This document shows, piece by piece, positions 1-7,035 of a stretch of 9,708 bases of DNA (within the stretch, counting starts at the first letter, position 1; every line of letters begins with the position of its first letter). Position numbers and translations under genes: made by a program. A model generated the notes under the pieces. That model ran no database searches. It saw only the letters and a list, made by a program, of their open reading frames with translations, and was not told where the DNA came from. The DNA is from Lysobacteraceae bacterium. GTDB taxonomy: Bacteria > Pseudomonadota > Gammaproteobacteria > Xanthomonadales > Xanthomonadaceae. Where the stretch lies: contig JAIXTZ010000273.1 in the NCBI GenBank assembly GCA_027483745.1, positions 1 to 9,708 of the forward strand, written 5' to 3'.

Positions 1-1
1 C

Positions 2-97
2 CTGCAGCTGTCCGCCCCGCTCAAGCATGAATTGGCCCTCGCGGGCCTGCTCGCCGAGTGGCGCGGCCTGATGGCGACAACGGAGACACGTCGATGA
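2..97 (+). CDS. holB: DNA polymerase III subunit delta' (HolB), C-terminal end only
   Basis: An open frame enters from the left edge and codes for 31 residues ending in LLAEWRGLMATTETRR before the TGA at 95-97. HolB is the delta' subunit of the DNA polymerase III clamp loader and acts in the cytoplasm at the replication fork. The visible piece is too short for any domain or motif. The assignment rests on the helical, Leu/Arg-rich tail (an LLxxWR pattern seen at delta' C-termini) and on context: in Xanthomonas relatives holB lies directly upstream of pilZ, and here the next gene is a Xanthomonas-type pilZ overlapping this stop codon by four bases (ATGA). That overlap suggests one transcript and translational coupling. 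The frame is certain; the identity is moderately supported inference. Confidence 0.6.
   Translation: MQLSAPLKHELALAGLLAEWRGLMATTETRR
82..85 (+). promoter_or_regulatory. Ribosome binding site of pilZ
   Basis: GGAG lies eight bases before the ATG at 94, inside the end of holB. It decides the pilZ start in favour of 94 over an in-frame GTG at 58, which would add 12 residues unlike the family. Confidence 0.55.
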
Positions 98-450
98 TCG
101 GAGCCGGTGGTGCCCGCCAGGGCATTCTTTCCCTCGCCATCAAGGACAAGGGCTCGCTGCACACGGCCTACATGTCCTTCCTGCGCGGCGGAGGGCTGTT
201 CGTGCCGACGACCAAGCGCTACCAGATCGGCGATGAAGTCTTCCTGCTGCTGACGCTGCTTGACGACAAGGATCGCCTCCCGATCGCCGGCAAGGTCGTG
301 TGGATCACGCCGACCGGTGCCCAGGGCGGCCGGGCCGCCGGCATCGGCGTGCAGTTCGCCGAAACGCCCGAAGCCGAGATGGTGAAGGGCAAGATCGAGA
401 CCCATCTCGCCGGCATCATCGATTCCGACAAGCCGACCGCCACGATGTGA
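94..450 (+). CDS. pilZ: Type IV pilus assembly protein PilZ
   Basis: This 118-residue protein is a single PilZ domain of the size usual for pilus-type PilZ. Recognisable family stretches are ARQGILSLAIKDK near residues 7-19, RYQIGDEVFLLLTL near 42-55, AAGIGVQF near 85-92 and the ending SDKPTATM. Pilus-type PilZ is a cytoplasmic protein needed for type IV pilus biogenesis; in Xanthomonas it binds the PilB ATPase and the c-di-GMP receptor FimX (family knowledge). The canonical c-di-GMP ligands of PilZ domains, an RxxxR motif and (D/N)xSxxG, are absent: the equivalent region reads FLRGGGLFVP. It therefore probably does not bind c-di-GMP itself. The start overlaps the holB stop as ATGA and has GGAG eight bases upstream. 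The downstream neighbour is convergent, only nine bases away, with no visible terminator between them. Confidence 0.93.
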   Translation: MIGAGGARQGILSLAIKDKGSLHTAYMSFLRGGGLFVPTTKRYQIGDEVFLLLTLLDDKDRLPIAGKVVWITPTGAQGGRAAGIGVQFAETPEAEMVKGKIETHLAGIIDSDKPTATM

Positions 451-459
451 GCCTCGCGC

Positions 460-858
460 TCAGCGCGCGAGGTAGGGCCCGAAGAAGGTGAACAGCGCGA
501 CGATGATGGCGATCATCATCAGCAGCACGCTGCGGGCGCGCCGCGGATCGATGCGTGGTTTTTTCACTTCGCGCTGCTGGAACTGCAGCTCCGGCGGCAG
601 GTAGCTCTCGCGCTGCCCCGGGTCCATCAGCCCCGCTTCGCGCAGCAGCCGGCGCGCTTCGGGCAGGTCACCGTTGTGGGTGACGTAGAGCACCGCGGCC
701 TTCGGCGAATCGGGCGTCTCGCGGAAGCTGAAATTCCGTCGCCGTCCGCCCTTGTAGGAGCGGCCGTTCTGGATGCTGGTCTCGATGCCGGCCTCGTTCA
801 GCATTTGTGCCGCGCCTTCGACCTGCTCGACGCGCAGCGAACGGTACACCTCGCGCAT
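460..858 (-). CDS. DUF2007-like protein with C-terminal membrane anchor
   Basis: This 132-residue protein begins MREVYRSLRVEQVEGAAQML, the pattern of DUF2007-type putative signal-transducing domains (a ferredoxin-like fold in which a short strand leads into a helix that spans a ligand position). A second unit follows around AVLYVTHNGDLPEARRLLREAG (residues 55-76). Residues 98-110 are strongly basic (KKPRIDPRRAR), followed by one hydrophobic segment at about 111-131. This suggests a tail-anchored inner-membrane protein with its domain in the cytoplasm. Xanthomonas homologues have carried the vague label 'pathogenicity-like protein', which is not functional evidence. Its ATG shares one base with the tesB stop (TGATG on the minus strand), and GAGGG within tesB is nine bases upstream, so it is the coupled second gene of a tesB operon. 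Its biochemical role is unknown. Confidence 0.82.
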   Translation of the reverse strand: MREVYRSLRVEQVEGAAQMLNEAGIETSIQNGRSYKGGRRRNFSFRETPDSPKAAVLYVTHNGDLPEARRLLREAGLMDPGQRESYLPPELQFQQREVKKPRIDPRRARSVLLMMIAIIVALFTFFGPYLAR

Positions 859-1730
859 CAGTCCTCGCCCTCGACTATGCGGATCATGCCTTCCTGCGCC
901 GTGCTGGCCACGAGGCGGCCGTCGCGCGAGTAGATGCTGCCGCGGCCTAAGCCGCGGGCGCCTTGCGCGGTGGGGCTGTCGAGCGCGTAGAGCAGCCAGT
1001 CGTCGGCGCGGAACGGGCGGTGGAACCACATCGCGTGGTCGATCGATGCCATCTGCACGCGCGGGTCGTAGTAGCTGATGCCGTGCGGCAGGGTGGCGGT
1101 GCCGAGCAGGTGGAAGTCCGACGCGTAGGCGAGCAACGCGCGGTGCAGCAGGGGCGTGTCGTCCACCCGGTCGATCAGCCGGAACCAAACCTGCTGGTAG
1201 GGCGGGCGCTTGGCCGGCTTCAGTTCATCGCGCGGATAGACGGGGCGCACCTCGAACGGCACCTGCCGCGACAGCCAGCGCTGCATCATCGGCGGGAGCT
1301 TGGCGAGCAGTTCGGGGGCGGGCATGACCATGGGCTCGAGGTCTTCCGGATCGGGGACCTCGGGCTTGTTGATCTGGTGCTCGGCGCCCGGTTCCTCGAT
1401 GTGGAAGGAGCTGGCGAACACGCAGATCGGTTGGCCGTGCTGGATGGCGGTCACGCGTCGCGTGCTGAAACTGCGGCCGTCGCGCGTCCGATCGACGGAA
1501 TAGACGATCGGCGCCTCGATATCGCCCGGACGCAGGAAATAGGCGTGCAGGGAGTTCACGTGCCTCGCCGCGTCGACCGTGGCCTGCGCGGCCGCCAGGG
1601 CCTGGCCCATCACCTGGCCGCCGAACACGAATTTCGTGCCGATGTCGCGGCTCTGGCCGCGGTAGAGGTTGTCCTCGAGGCGCTCCAGCTGCAGCAGCTG
1701 GACGAGGTCGGCGACGACGGGATGGGTCAT
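858..1730 (-). CDS. tesB: Acyl-CoA thioesterase II (TesB)
   Basis: This 290-residue protein has a double hotdog fold and hydrolyses acyl-CoA to free fatty acid and CoA in the cytoplasm. The N-terminal hotdog carries FGGQVMGQALAAA (residues 36-48) and LHAYFLRPGD (61-70). The C-terminal hotdog carries ASDFHLLGTATLPHG (203-217), DHAMWFHRPF (231-240) and STAQEGMIR (276-284). Aligned by eye with E. coli TesB, whose active site is Asp204, Thr228 and Gln278, the equivalents are Asp205, Ser229 and Gln279; Ser for Thr is conservative. Length is close to the usual 286-290. The start at 1730 gives the family beginning MTHPVVADLVQLLQLE; an upstream in-frame start at 1796 would add 22 basic, non-conserved residues. 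The gene is first in a two-gene operon with the DUF2007-like membrane protein and is divergent from the protease. Confidence 0.95.
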   Translation of the reverse strand: MTHPVVADLVQLLQLERLEDNLYRGQSRDIGTKFVFGGQVMGQALAAAQATVDAARHVNSLHAYFLRPGDIEAPIVYSVDRTRDGRSFSTRRVTAIQHGQPICVFASSFHIEEPGAEHQINKPEVPDPEDLEPMVMPAPELLAKLPPMMQRWLSRQVPFEVRPVYPRDELKPAKRPPYQQVWFRLIDRVDDTPLLHRALLAYASDFHLLGTATLPHGISYYDPRVQMASIDHAMWFHRPFRADDWLLYALDSPTAQGARGLGRGSIYSRDGRLVASTAQEGMIRIVEGED

Positions 1731-1760
1731 GGCGGCAGGGGCGTGGGATCGCGACCGCGG

Positions 1761-1766
1761 AGTATA
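1761..1766 (-). promoter_or_regulatory. Possible -10 element of tesB
   Basis: On the minus strand this reads TATACT, one mismatch from the sigma-70 consensus, about 30 bases before the tesB ATG. No convincing -35 hexamer sits 16-18 bases upstream, where the sequence is GC-rich, so this is a weak call. Confidence 0.3.
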
Positions 1767-1880
1767 GCGGCCGGTGCGAAGCCGCCCGGCCGCCATTTCC
1801 TGACTTTGTTTGTATCTCCCGGCCGGAGAACCGGCGCAGACTCACGCAGCGTCGACATCGACGCAATCGTCCGGGATTCG

Positions 1881-1935
1881 GGCTCCGCGTGCCGTCTGGG
1901 GAGACGGTGGAGCCGCGCCGCGTGTGGACACGCGG
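1881..1935 (+). promoter_or_regulatory. Tandem inverted repeats in the protease leader
   Basis: Two hairpin-capable elements lie 61 to 116 bases upstream of the protease ATG. The first has an outer stem GGCTCC (1881-1886) with GGAGCC (1909-1914), and an inner stem CCGTCT (1892-1897) with AGACGG (1902-1907) closing a GGGG loop. The second is a perfect 8-bp inverted repeat, CCGCGTGT (1918-1925) with ACACGCGG (1928-1935), separated by two bases, so as RNA its innermost pairs would open. If transcribed, this would be a heavily folded 5' leader. As DNA, the second element could be an operator. No known riboswitch or thermometer class was recognised. Confidence 0.4.
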
Positions 1936-1949
1936 GCCGGACGGTGGAG
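1903..1949 (+). repeat. Ten-base direct repeat GACGGTGGAG, two copies
   Basis: GACGGTGGAG occurs at 1903-1912 and at 1940-1949, 37 bases start to start. One copy overlaps the right half of the first hairpin; the other lies beyond the second. It may be a repeated binding site or a remnant of a small duplication. The GC-rich composition raises the chance of coincidence. Confidence 0.35.
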
Positions 1950-1985
1950 GACGTGTGCGTTGCCCGTGCCATCCATCCAACCACC

Positions 1986-1990
1986 AGGGG
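1986..1990 (+). promoter_or_regulatory. Ribosome binding site of the M4 protease
   Basis: AGGGG ends six bases before the ATG at 1997. It fixes the start there, where a signal peptide begins, and not at an in-frame start at 1889 that would place 36 unrelated residues in front. Confidence 0.6.
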
Positions 1991-1996
1991 ATTCCA

Positions 1997-3568
1997 ATGA
2001 AAACTTCGCTCCACGCCCTTGCCATGGGCGTTGCGGCCGCGTTGTCGGCCGGCTCCACCTTTTCCACCTCGCCGGCCGCCGGCTTCGACCGCCTTCAAGC
2101 CGCGGCCGAGGACGTCATGCTCGATGTCGAGGGCGACCCCGCCGTCCGGCATGCACTCGCTGTGGCGGAGGACGACCAGTTCGTCGCGCGCAGCGTGCAC
2201 GTCGACGCCGACGGCACCGAGCACGTCCGTCTCGATCGCTGGCATCGCGGACTGCCGGTGATCGGCGGCGACACGGTCGTCCACCAGCGCGTTGGTGCGT
2301 TCGTCGCAGCCTCCAAGACACTCGCGGCACCGCTGAAGGTCACGACGGAGCCGCGCATCGACGAGCACCGTGCGATCGCCGTCGCGCTGCGCCAATTCCG
2401 CGGCGAGGTCACATCGCTGCCGAAAGCGACGCTGTCGGTGTACGCCCGCGGTGCGGAGCCGATGCTTGCGTGGGACGTGTACTTCGAGGGCGTCGGCGAT
2501 GACCAGACGCCCACGGAGCTGCACGTCATCGTCGACGCGACGCGCGGCCGTGAACTCGACCGCTGGGACCTCGTCCACACCGCGGCGAGCAACGGCACGG
2601 GACAGGGTCTCTATGTCGGCAACGTCAGCCTCGGCACCGACAGCATCACCAGCGGCTTTGCGCTGCGCGATCCGACGCGCGGCAACAACAGCACGGCCAA
2701 TGCGAAAGCGGGCAATGCGACCTTCACCGACGCCGACAACCGCTGGGGCAACGGCCTCAACAGCAATGCCCAGTCGGCGGCCGTGGACGCGCATTTCGGC
2801 GTCTCCCGCACTTGGGACTACTTCAAGAATGTTCACGGCCGCAGCGGCATCGGCAACGACGGTCGCGGTTCCAGCAGTCGCGTGCATTACGGTACCAATT
2901 ACGTCAACGCCTTCTGGTCCGACAGCTGTTTCTGCATGACCTACGGCGACGGCGATGGCGTCACCTATGGGCCGCTGGTCAACCTCGACGTGGCGGGGCA
3001 CGAGATGACCCATGGCGTCACCAGCCGCACGGCGAACTTGACCTACTCAGGCGAGTCGGGCGGCCTGAACGAAGCGACCTCGGACATCTTCGGCACGATG
3101 GTGGAGTACTACGCCAACGTCGCGTCGGACACGCCCGACTACCAGATCGGCGAGGAGATCTACCTCAGCCCGGCCAGTACCAAGGCGTTCCGCTTCATGT
3201 TCAAGCCGAGTCTCGATGGCAAATCGCCGGATTGCTACACCAGCACCCTGGGCCAGCTGAACGTGCACTACAGTTCGGGTGTCGGCAACCACTTCTTCTA
3301 CCTGTTGGCGGAAGGCGCGACTGTGCCGGCCGGCTTCAACCTGACGAAGGCGGCGCTGGTCTGCAACGGCAACACCGCGATCACCGGCATCGGTCGCGAC
3401 AAGGCCTCGCGCATCTGGTACCGCGCGCTGACGACGTACATGACGTCGAACACCAGCTACCGCGGCGCGCGCACGGCGACCTTGAACGCCGCGCGTGATC
3501 TCTACGGCAGCGGTTCGCCGGAGCAAAACGCGGTCGCGGCCGCGTGGAGCGCGGTCAGCGTCAATTGA
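1997..3568 (+). CDS. Secreted M4-family (thermolysin-like) metalloprotease precursor
   Basis: This 523-residue preproenzyme has a signal peptide at about residues 1-28 (MKTSLHALAMGVAAALSAGS, then a small-residue region). A propeptide at about 35-195 includes an FTP-type segment ending RWHRGLPVIGGDTVVHQ (81-97) and a PepSY-like part with LAWDVYFEGV (158-167). The mature M4 domain runs from about 200 to 523. Zinc ligands are His335 and His339 of HEMTH, with Glu336 as catalytic base; Glu359 in GGLNEATSD is the third ligand, and His424 in LNVHYSSGVGNH matches thermolysin His231. Such enzymes are exported through Sec, normally pass the outer membrane by type II secretion, and cut peptides before hydrophobic residues after removing their own propeptide (family knowledge). 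There is no C-terminal P-domain or pre-peptidase extension. Cys311 and Cys313 lie close together before the active site. The gene stands alone, with a structured upstream region and a hairpin after the stop. Confidence 0.95.
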   Translation: MKTSLHALAMGVAAALSAGSTFSTSPAAGFDRLQAAAEDVMLDVEGDPAVRHALAVAEDDQFVARSVHVDADGTEHVRLDRWHRGLPVIGGDTVVHQRVGAFVAASKTLAAPLKVTTEPRIDEHRAIAVALRQFRGEVTSLPKATLSVYARGAEPMLAWDVYFEGVGDDQTPTELHVIVDATRGRELDRWDLVHTAASNGTGQGLYVGNVSLGTDSITSGFALRDPTRGNNSTANAKAGNATFTDADNRWGNGLNSNAQSAAVDAHFGVSRTWDYFKNVHGRSGIGNDGRGSSSRVHYGTNYVNAFWSDSCFCMTYGDGDGVTYGPLVNLDVAGHEMTHGVTSRTANLTYSGESGGLNEATSDIFGTMVEYYANVASDTPDYQIGEEIYLSPASTKAFRFMFKPSLDGKSPDCYTSTLGQLNVHYSSGVGNHFFYLLAEGATVPAGFNLTKAALVCNGNTAITGIGRDKASRIWYRALTTYMTSNTSYRGARTATLNAARDLYGSGSPEQNAVAAAWSAVSVN

Positions 3569-3574
3569 AGGCAG

Positions 3575-3600
3575 CCCCGGCCGGTAGGGGCCGGCCGGGG
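3575..3600. terminator. GC-only hairpin between convergent genes
   Basis: CCCCGGCCGG (3575-3584) and CCGGCCGGGG (3591-3600) form a perfect 10-bp stem with a six-base loop, starting six bases after the protease stop and before the ampD end at 3636. Its position suggests a shared transcript end for both strands. No T-run follows on either strand, so it is not a classic intrinsic terminator; it may instead protect 3' ends or act with Rho. Confidence 0.55.
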
Positions 3601-3635
3601 ATTCCACGAATGGGGGCGCGGCGCAGGCGCCGGGC

Positions 3636-4229
3636 TCAGGGCCTGAGCCGTTCCAGGCCGCAGGCCGCGAGCACGCGGTCCCAGGGAAACAACGGGCCCG
3701 GGTCGCGCTTGCGCCAGACGGTGAGCGACGGGTCGTCGCTGGCCTCCACGCGCGCGGTGTCGAGGTCCTCGTGGCCGGCGATGAACCGCAGCCCCGGGAA
3801 GCGTTCGCGCAGATGGGCGAGCAGGCCGAGCAGGGCGGTGACCTGCTGGTCTGTGTAGGGCTCGCCCATCGACTGGTGGCGGCTGTCGTACCAGTGCGGG
3901 TAGCGGCCGGTGTTGACGATCTCGACGCCGATCGAGCGAGGGTTCCATCCCCGCACGTGGTTGGCGATGCGCTCGGGTTCGACGTAGCAGACGAGCGTGC
4001 CGTCGCGGTCGAGGTAGTAGTGGCCGCAGGCGCCGGTGCCGACGTCTTCGTAGAGCACGCGCTCCCCGAACTCGCGGGCGCTGGCCAGCGTCGGGGTCTC
4101 GGTGCAGTGCATGACCACGAGGTCGATGGTGCTCGGGTCGCGCCGTGGCAGGCGGGAGGCGTAGGGCACGGGCTCGAACCGCGCGCCGGGCGCGAGCGTC
4201 GGAGACGGCGCGGAGTCAGGGTCGGACAT
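3636..4229 (-). CDS. ampD: N-acetylmuramoyl-L-alanine amidase, AmpD type
   Basis: This 197-residue protein is a single Amidase_2 domain. It matches AmpD, which removes the peptide from 1,6-anhydro-muropeptides in the cytoplasm during cell-wall recycling and so keeps AmpR-type beta-lactamase induction low (family knowledge). Likely zinc ligands are His41 (VVMHCTETP), His153 (AGHEDLD) and Asp176 (KRDPGPLFPW). Glu103 in SIGVEIVN and Lys174 fit the catalytic Glu116 and Lys162 of the Citrobacter/E. coli enzyme. There is no signal peptide or lipobox, which favours cytoplasmic AmpD over periplasmic AmpDh enzymes. Length is close to the E. coli 183 residues, with a slightly longer N-terminus. No ampE lies beside it: downstream is the convergent protease and upstream a divergent hydrolase 62 bases away. 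No strong ribosome site precedes the ATG, so the start could lie slightly elsewhere. Confidence 0.88.
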   Translation of the reverse strand: MSDPDSAPSPTLAPGARFEPVPYASRLPRRDPSTIDLVVMHCTETPTLASAREFGERVLYEDVGTGACGHYYLDRDGTLVCYVEPERIANHVRGWNPRSIGVEIVNTGRYPHWYDSRHQSMGEPYTDQQVTALLGLLAHLRERFPGLRFIAGHEDLDTARVEASDDPSLTVWRKRDPGPLFPWDRVLAACGLERLRP

Positions 4230-4235
4230 GAGGCG

Positions 4236-4247
4236 GATGCTAGCATC
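4236..4247. promoter_or_regulatory. Perfect 12-bp palindrome between ampD and the hydrolase
   Basis: GATGCTAGCATC is fully self-complementary with a CTAG centre. It sits six bases upstream of the ampD ATG in a 62-base divergent promoter gap, where a bound repressor would affect ampD initiation. The regulator, if any, is unknown. Confidence 0.35.
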
Positions 4248-4256
4248 GCGACCCTT

Positions 4257-4270
4257 GGCGCTTCGGCGCC
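4257..4270 (+). promoter_or_regulatory. UUCG-capped hairpin upstream of the hydrolase
   Basis: GGCGC (4257-4261), TTCG, GCGCC (4266-4270) gives a 5-bp stem closed as C(UUCG)G, an unusually stable RNA tetraloop. It lies 21 bases before the hydrolase ATG on the plus strand. It could be a leader hairpin or chance in GC-rich DNA. Confidence 0.35.
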
Positions 4271-4291
4271 GCGCCGCCCGAGTGAACCCGC

Positions 4292-4855
4292 ATGGCCCGA
4301 GGCCACGTCATCCTGTCGCATGGCCTCGAAAGCGGCCCCGAGGCCACCAAGGTCTCGGCCTTGGCGCAGGTCGCTGAAGCCCTCGGCTGGACCCACGAAC
4401 GCCCGGACTACCGCGATCTCGATGCCGGCCGCCGCCCTGAGGACATCGCGGCCCGCATCGCGCGCCTGAAAGCGCGTGCCGAGGCGACCACGGGGCCGCT
4501 GGTGCTGGCCGGTTCTAGCATGGGCGCCTTCATCAGTGGCGAGGTAGCTTGGACGTTGGCCGGGCGCGCGGGCGAAGCGCCCAGCACCGCGCCAAGACTC
4601 CTCGGCCTGTTCCTGATGGCTCCTCCGATCGCCATGCCGGGCTGGTGGCCGACCCCGCTGCGCGTGCCCGAACCGCTCCCGACGATGGTGGTGCACGGCT
4701 GGGACGATGAACTGATCCCGGCGTCGGCGGTGATCGACTGGTGCGCTGCGCGCAAAGCCGAACTCCGCCTTGTCGATGATTCTCACCGGCTCGCCGCGCA
4801 TGTCGACTACAGCGCGCTTGCGTTCGCCGACCTCCTGAAGCGGGTGGACGCCTGA
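4292..4855 (+). CDS. Small alpha/beta hydrolase (serine hydrolase)
   Basis: This 187-residue protein is a compact alpha/beta hydrolase with no lid insertion. It opens [20 protein letters not shown], in which the HG motif supplies the oxyanion-hole region. The nucleophile elbow is GSSMG (residues 74-78, Ser76). The acid is probably Asp139 in HGWDDELIP, and the base His165 in DDSHRLAAH. This organisation resembles the YqiA/UPF0227 and RBBP9-like small esterases, but the substrate cannot be read from sequence. No signal peptide is present, so it should be cytoplasmic. Its TGA shares one base with the ATG of rlmKL (TGATG), so the two genes are almost certainly cotranscribed and translationally coupled. 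The ribosome site before its own ATG is weak. The triad is seen directly; the enzyme class is family inference. Confidence 0.85.
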   Translation: MARGHVILSHGLESGPEATKVSALAQVAEALGWTHERPDYRDLDAGRRPEDIAARIARLKARAEATTGPLVLAGSSMGAFISGEVAWTLAGRAGEAPSTAPRLLGLFLMAPPIAMPGWWPTPLRVPEPLPTMVVHGWDDELIPASAVIDWCAARKAELRLVDDSHRLAAHVDYSALAFADLLKRVDA

Positions 4856-7017
4856 TGCAGTACTTCGTGCCCTGTGGCCGAGGCCTCGAATACCTGCTCG
4901 CCGACGAGTTGCTGGCGCTCGGCGCCGAGAAGGCCACGGCCGCGCAGTCCGGCGTGAATGCCGAGGGCGGGCCGGAAAGCCTGCTTCGCTGCGCGCTGTG
5001 GTCGCGCTTCGGCAGCCGCGCGCTGTGGCCGCTGCTGGAATTCGACTGCGCCAGCGAGGACGACCTGTACGCCGCCGTGCACGCCATCGACTGGCGCGAG
5101 CACCTCGAGGCCGAAGGCACGCTGGCCGTGCACGCCACGGTGTCCGGTCCCGGCTTCAACCACTCGCGCTATGCCGCGCAGCGGGTGAAGGACGCGATCG
5201 TTGATCGCCTTCGCTTCGACACCGGTACGCGGCCGTCGGTGGATGTCGACAACCCGGACCTGCGCCTCGATCTCGTGGTGCGCAAGGGCAAGGCGATCCT
5301 CTCCGTGGATCTCGCCGGCCCGCTGCATCGTCGCGGCTGGCGGCAGGGGCAGGGCGAGGCGCCGCTGAAGGAGAACCTCGCCTGCGCGGTGCTCGCCCGT
5401 GCGGGCTGGACGCGCGAGGCGCTGGCCGTCGCGGCCGCGGCCGGCATGCCGCTGGCCCTGCTCGACCCGATGTGCGGCAGCGGCACCCTGCTCGTGGAGG
5501 GCGCGCTGATCGCCGCCGACGTCGCCCCGGGCCTGTTGCGCCACGGCGAGGAGCCGCCGACGCGCTGGCGCGGTTTCGACCATGCGCTGTGGCAGCGGCT
5601 GGTCGAGGAGGCGAAATCGCGCGACGGACGTCCGGACTTGCCGGCGCGCTTCTTCGGCGTCGACCTCGACATGCGCATCGTCCAGCAGGCGCGACGCAAC
5701 GCCGAAGCGGCGGGCGTGTTCGATGCCATCGACTTCCGGACCGGCGACATCGCCGATCTGCAGCGTCCCTGCGAGGGCCCTGGCGTGGTTGCCTGCAACC
5801 CGCCCTACGACGAGCGCCTCGCCGCCGACGAAGCGCTGTATGCCGCCATCGGCGCTGCGCTGCAGAAGGCGGTGCCCGAGTGGCGCGGCGCGATCCTGTG
5901 CGGCAATGAATCGCTGGCGCATGCCACGCGGCTCAGGGCTCGCAAGCGCTACGCGATCAGCAATGGCGCCCTCGAGTGCTGCCTGCTGGCCTGCGATTCG
6001 TTCGCGCCACCGCCGCCGCGCGGGGAGGGCGAGGCGCGTGCGTTGAGCGATGGCGCGCAGATGATCGCCAACCGGCTGAAGAAGACCTTGAAGCATTCGG
6101 CGCGTTGGCGCGAGCGCGAGGGCGTCACCTGTTTCCGCGCCTACGATGCCGATCTGCCCGAGTACGCGGCCGCCGTCGATGTCTACGCCGAGGACGAGAG
6201 CGAGGAACGCACCTTCCTGCACGTGCAGGAGTACGCGCCGCCGGCCAGCGTGGCCGAGCACGATGCGCGCCGCCGCTTCGGCGAACTGCTCGCGGCCCTG
6301 CGCGAGGTCTTCGGCGTGCCGAAGGAGCGCATCGCCACCAAGACGCGCGCGCGCGGCAAGGGCGGCAGCAAGTACGGTCGCATGGACGAGCGGCAGGAAG
6401 CCTTCATCGTCCGCGAGGGCGCCGTGCTGCTCGAGGTGAACCTGTTCGACTACCTCGACACCGGACTGTTCCTCGACCATCGGCCGCTGCGCACGCGGAT
6501 CTTCGAGGAGTCGAAGGACGCGCGCTTCCTGAACCTGTTCTGCTACACCGGCGCCGCGACCGTCCACGCCGCGGTCGGTGGTGCGGCCAGCACCACGTCG
6601 GTCGACCTCAGCTCCACCTACCTCGAGTGGGCCGCGCGCAACATGGCCATCAACGGCCAGGTCGGCCCGCAGCACCGTTACGTCAAGGCCGATGTGATGA
6701 GCTGGCTGCGCGCCGAGAAGGGCGAATACGACCTGATCTTCTGCGACCCACCGACCTTCTCGAACAGCAAGGACAAGGACGACTTCGACGTGCAGAAGCA
6801 CCACGTCGACCTGCTGGGTGCGGCCATGCGCCGATTGGCGCCCGGTGGCGTGCTGCTGTTCTCGAACAATTTCCGCCGCTTCAAACCCGACCTCGAGACC
6901 ATCGCGAAATTCGCCGAGATGGAAGAGATCACGCCGGACACCATTGGCCCCGATTTCGAGCGCAATCCGCGCATCCATCGAGCGTGGCTGCTGCACCGCG
7001 GCAGGTCGAGGGATTGA
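4855..7017 (+). CDS. rlmL: Bifunctional 23S rRNA guanine methyltransferase RlmKL
   Basis: This 720-residue protein (E. coli RlmKL is 702) modifies 23S rRNA at two guanines: N2 of G2445 by the N-terminal RlmL half and N7 of G2069 by the C-terminal RlmK half (family knowledge, E. coli numbering). In order it shows an N-terminal ferredoxin-like start ([20 protein letters not shown]), a THUMP region at about 45-155, and the first Rossmann methyltransferase with SAM motif DPMCGSG (204-210) and catalytic NPPY (315-318). A linker around 380-400 carries a Pro/Gly-rich insert ([11 protein letters not shown]). The second methyltransferase has [14 protein letters not shown] (560-573) and DPPTFSNSK (631-639). 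Both active-site motifs are intact. The start shares one base with the hydrolase stop, and GGGTGGA lies six bases upstream. A long open frame on the opposite strand is a composition artefact. Confidence 0.96.
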   Translation: MQYFVPCGRGLEYLLADELLALGAEKATAAQSGVNAEGGPESLLRCALWSRFGSRALWPLLEFDCASEDDLYAAVHAIDWREHLEAEGTLAVHATVSGPGFNHSRYAAQRVKDAIVDRLRFDTGTRPSVDVDNPDLRLDLVVRKGKAILSVDLAGPLHRRGWRQGQGEAPLKENLACAVLARAGWTREALAVAAAAGMPLALLDPMCGSGTLLVEGALIAADVAPGLLRHGEEPPTRWRGFDHALWQRLVEEAKSRDGRPDLPARFFGVDLDMRIVQQARRNAEAAGVFDAIDFRTGDIADLQRPCEGPGVVACNPPYDERLAADEALYAAIGAALQKAVPEWRGAILCGNESLAHATRLRARKRYAISNGALECCLLACDSFAPPPPRGEGEARALSDGAQMIANRLKKTLKHSARWREREGVTCFRAYDADLPEYAAAVDVYAEDESEERTFLHVQEYAPPASVAEHDARRRFGELLAALREVFGVPKERIATKTRARGKGGSKYGRMDERQEAFIVREGAVLLEVNLFDYLDTGLFLDHRPLRTRIFEESKDARFLNLFCYTGAATVHAAVGGAASTTSVDLSSTYLEWAARNMAINGQVGPQHRYVKADVMSWLRAEKGEYDLIFCDPPTFSNSKDKDDFDVQKHHVDLLGAAMRRLAPGGVLLFSNNFRRFKPDLETIAKFAEMEEITPDTIGPDFERNPRIHRAWLLHRGRSRD

Positions 7018-7035
7018 GGCCTGCAAAAACGTAAC

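Noticed and set aside
58..93. Earlier GTG start for pilZ
   Set aside because: The added residues come from the holB reading region and do not resemble PilZ. The ATG at 94 has GGAG at proper spacing and forms the usual ATGA overlap.
1727..3013. Minus-strand open frame (428 codons) antisense to the protease
   Set aside because: It covers the conserved M4 gene and shows only the biased composition of a shadow frame, with no motif and no ribosome site.
3635..3647. CTCAGGGCCTGAG inverted repeat at the end of ampD
   Set aside because: It lies in the last codons and stop of ampD and has a one-base centre, so it is more simply explained by coding sequence.
3047..4801. Long minus-strand open frame (584 codons) crossing the protease, ampD and the hydrolase
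   Set aside because: It overlaps three well-supported genes in other frames or strands, and its translation is low-complexity Arg/Ala/Pro-rich sequence without domain features.
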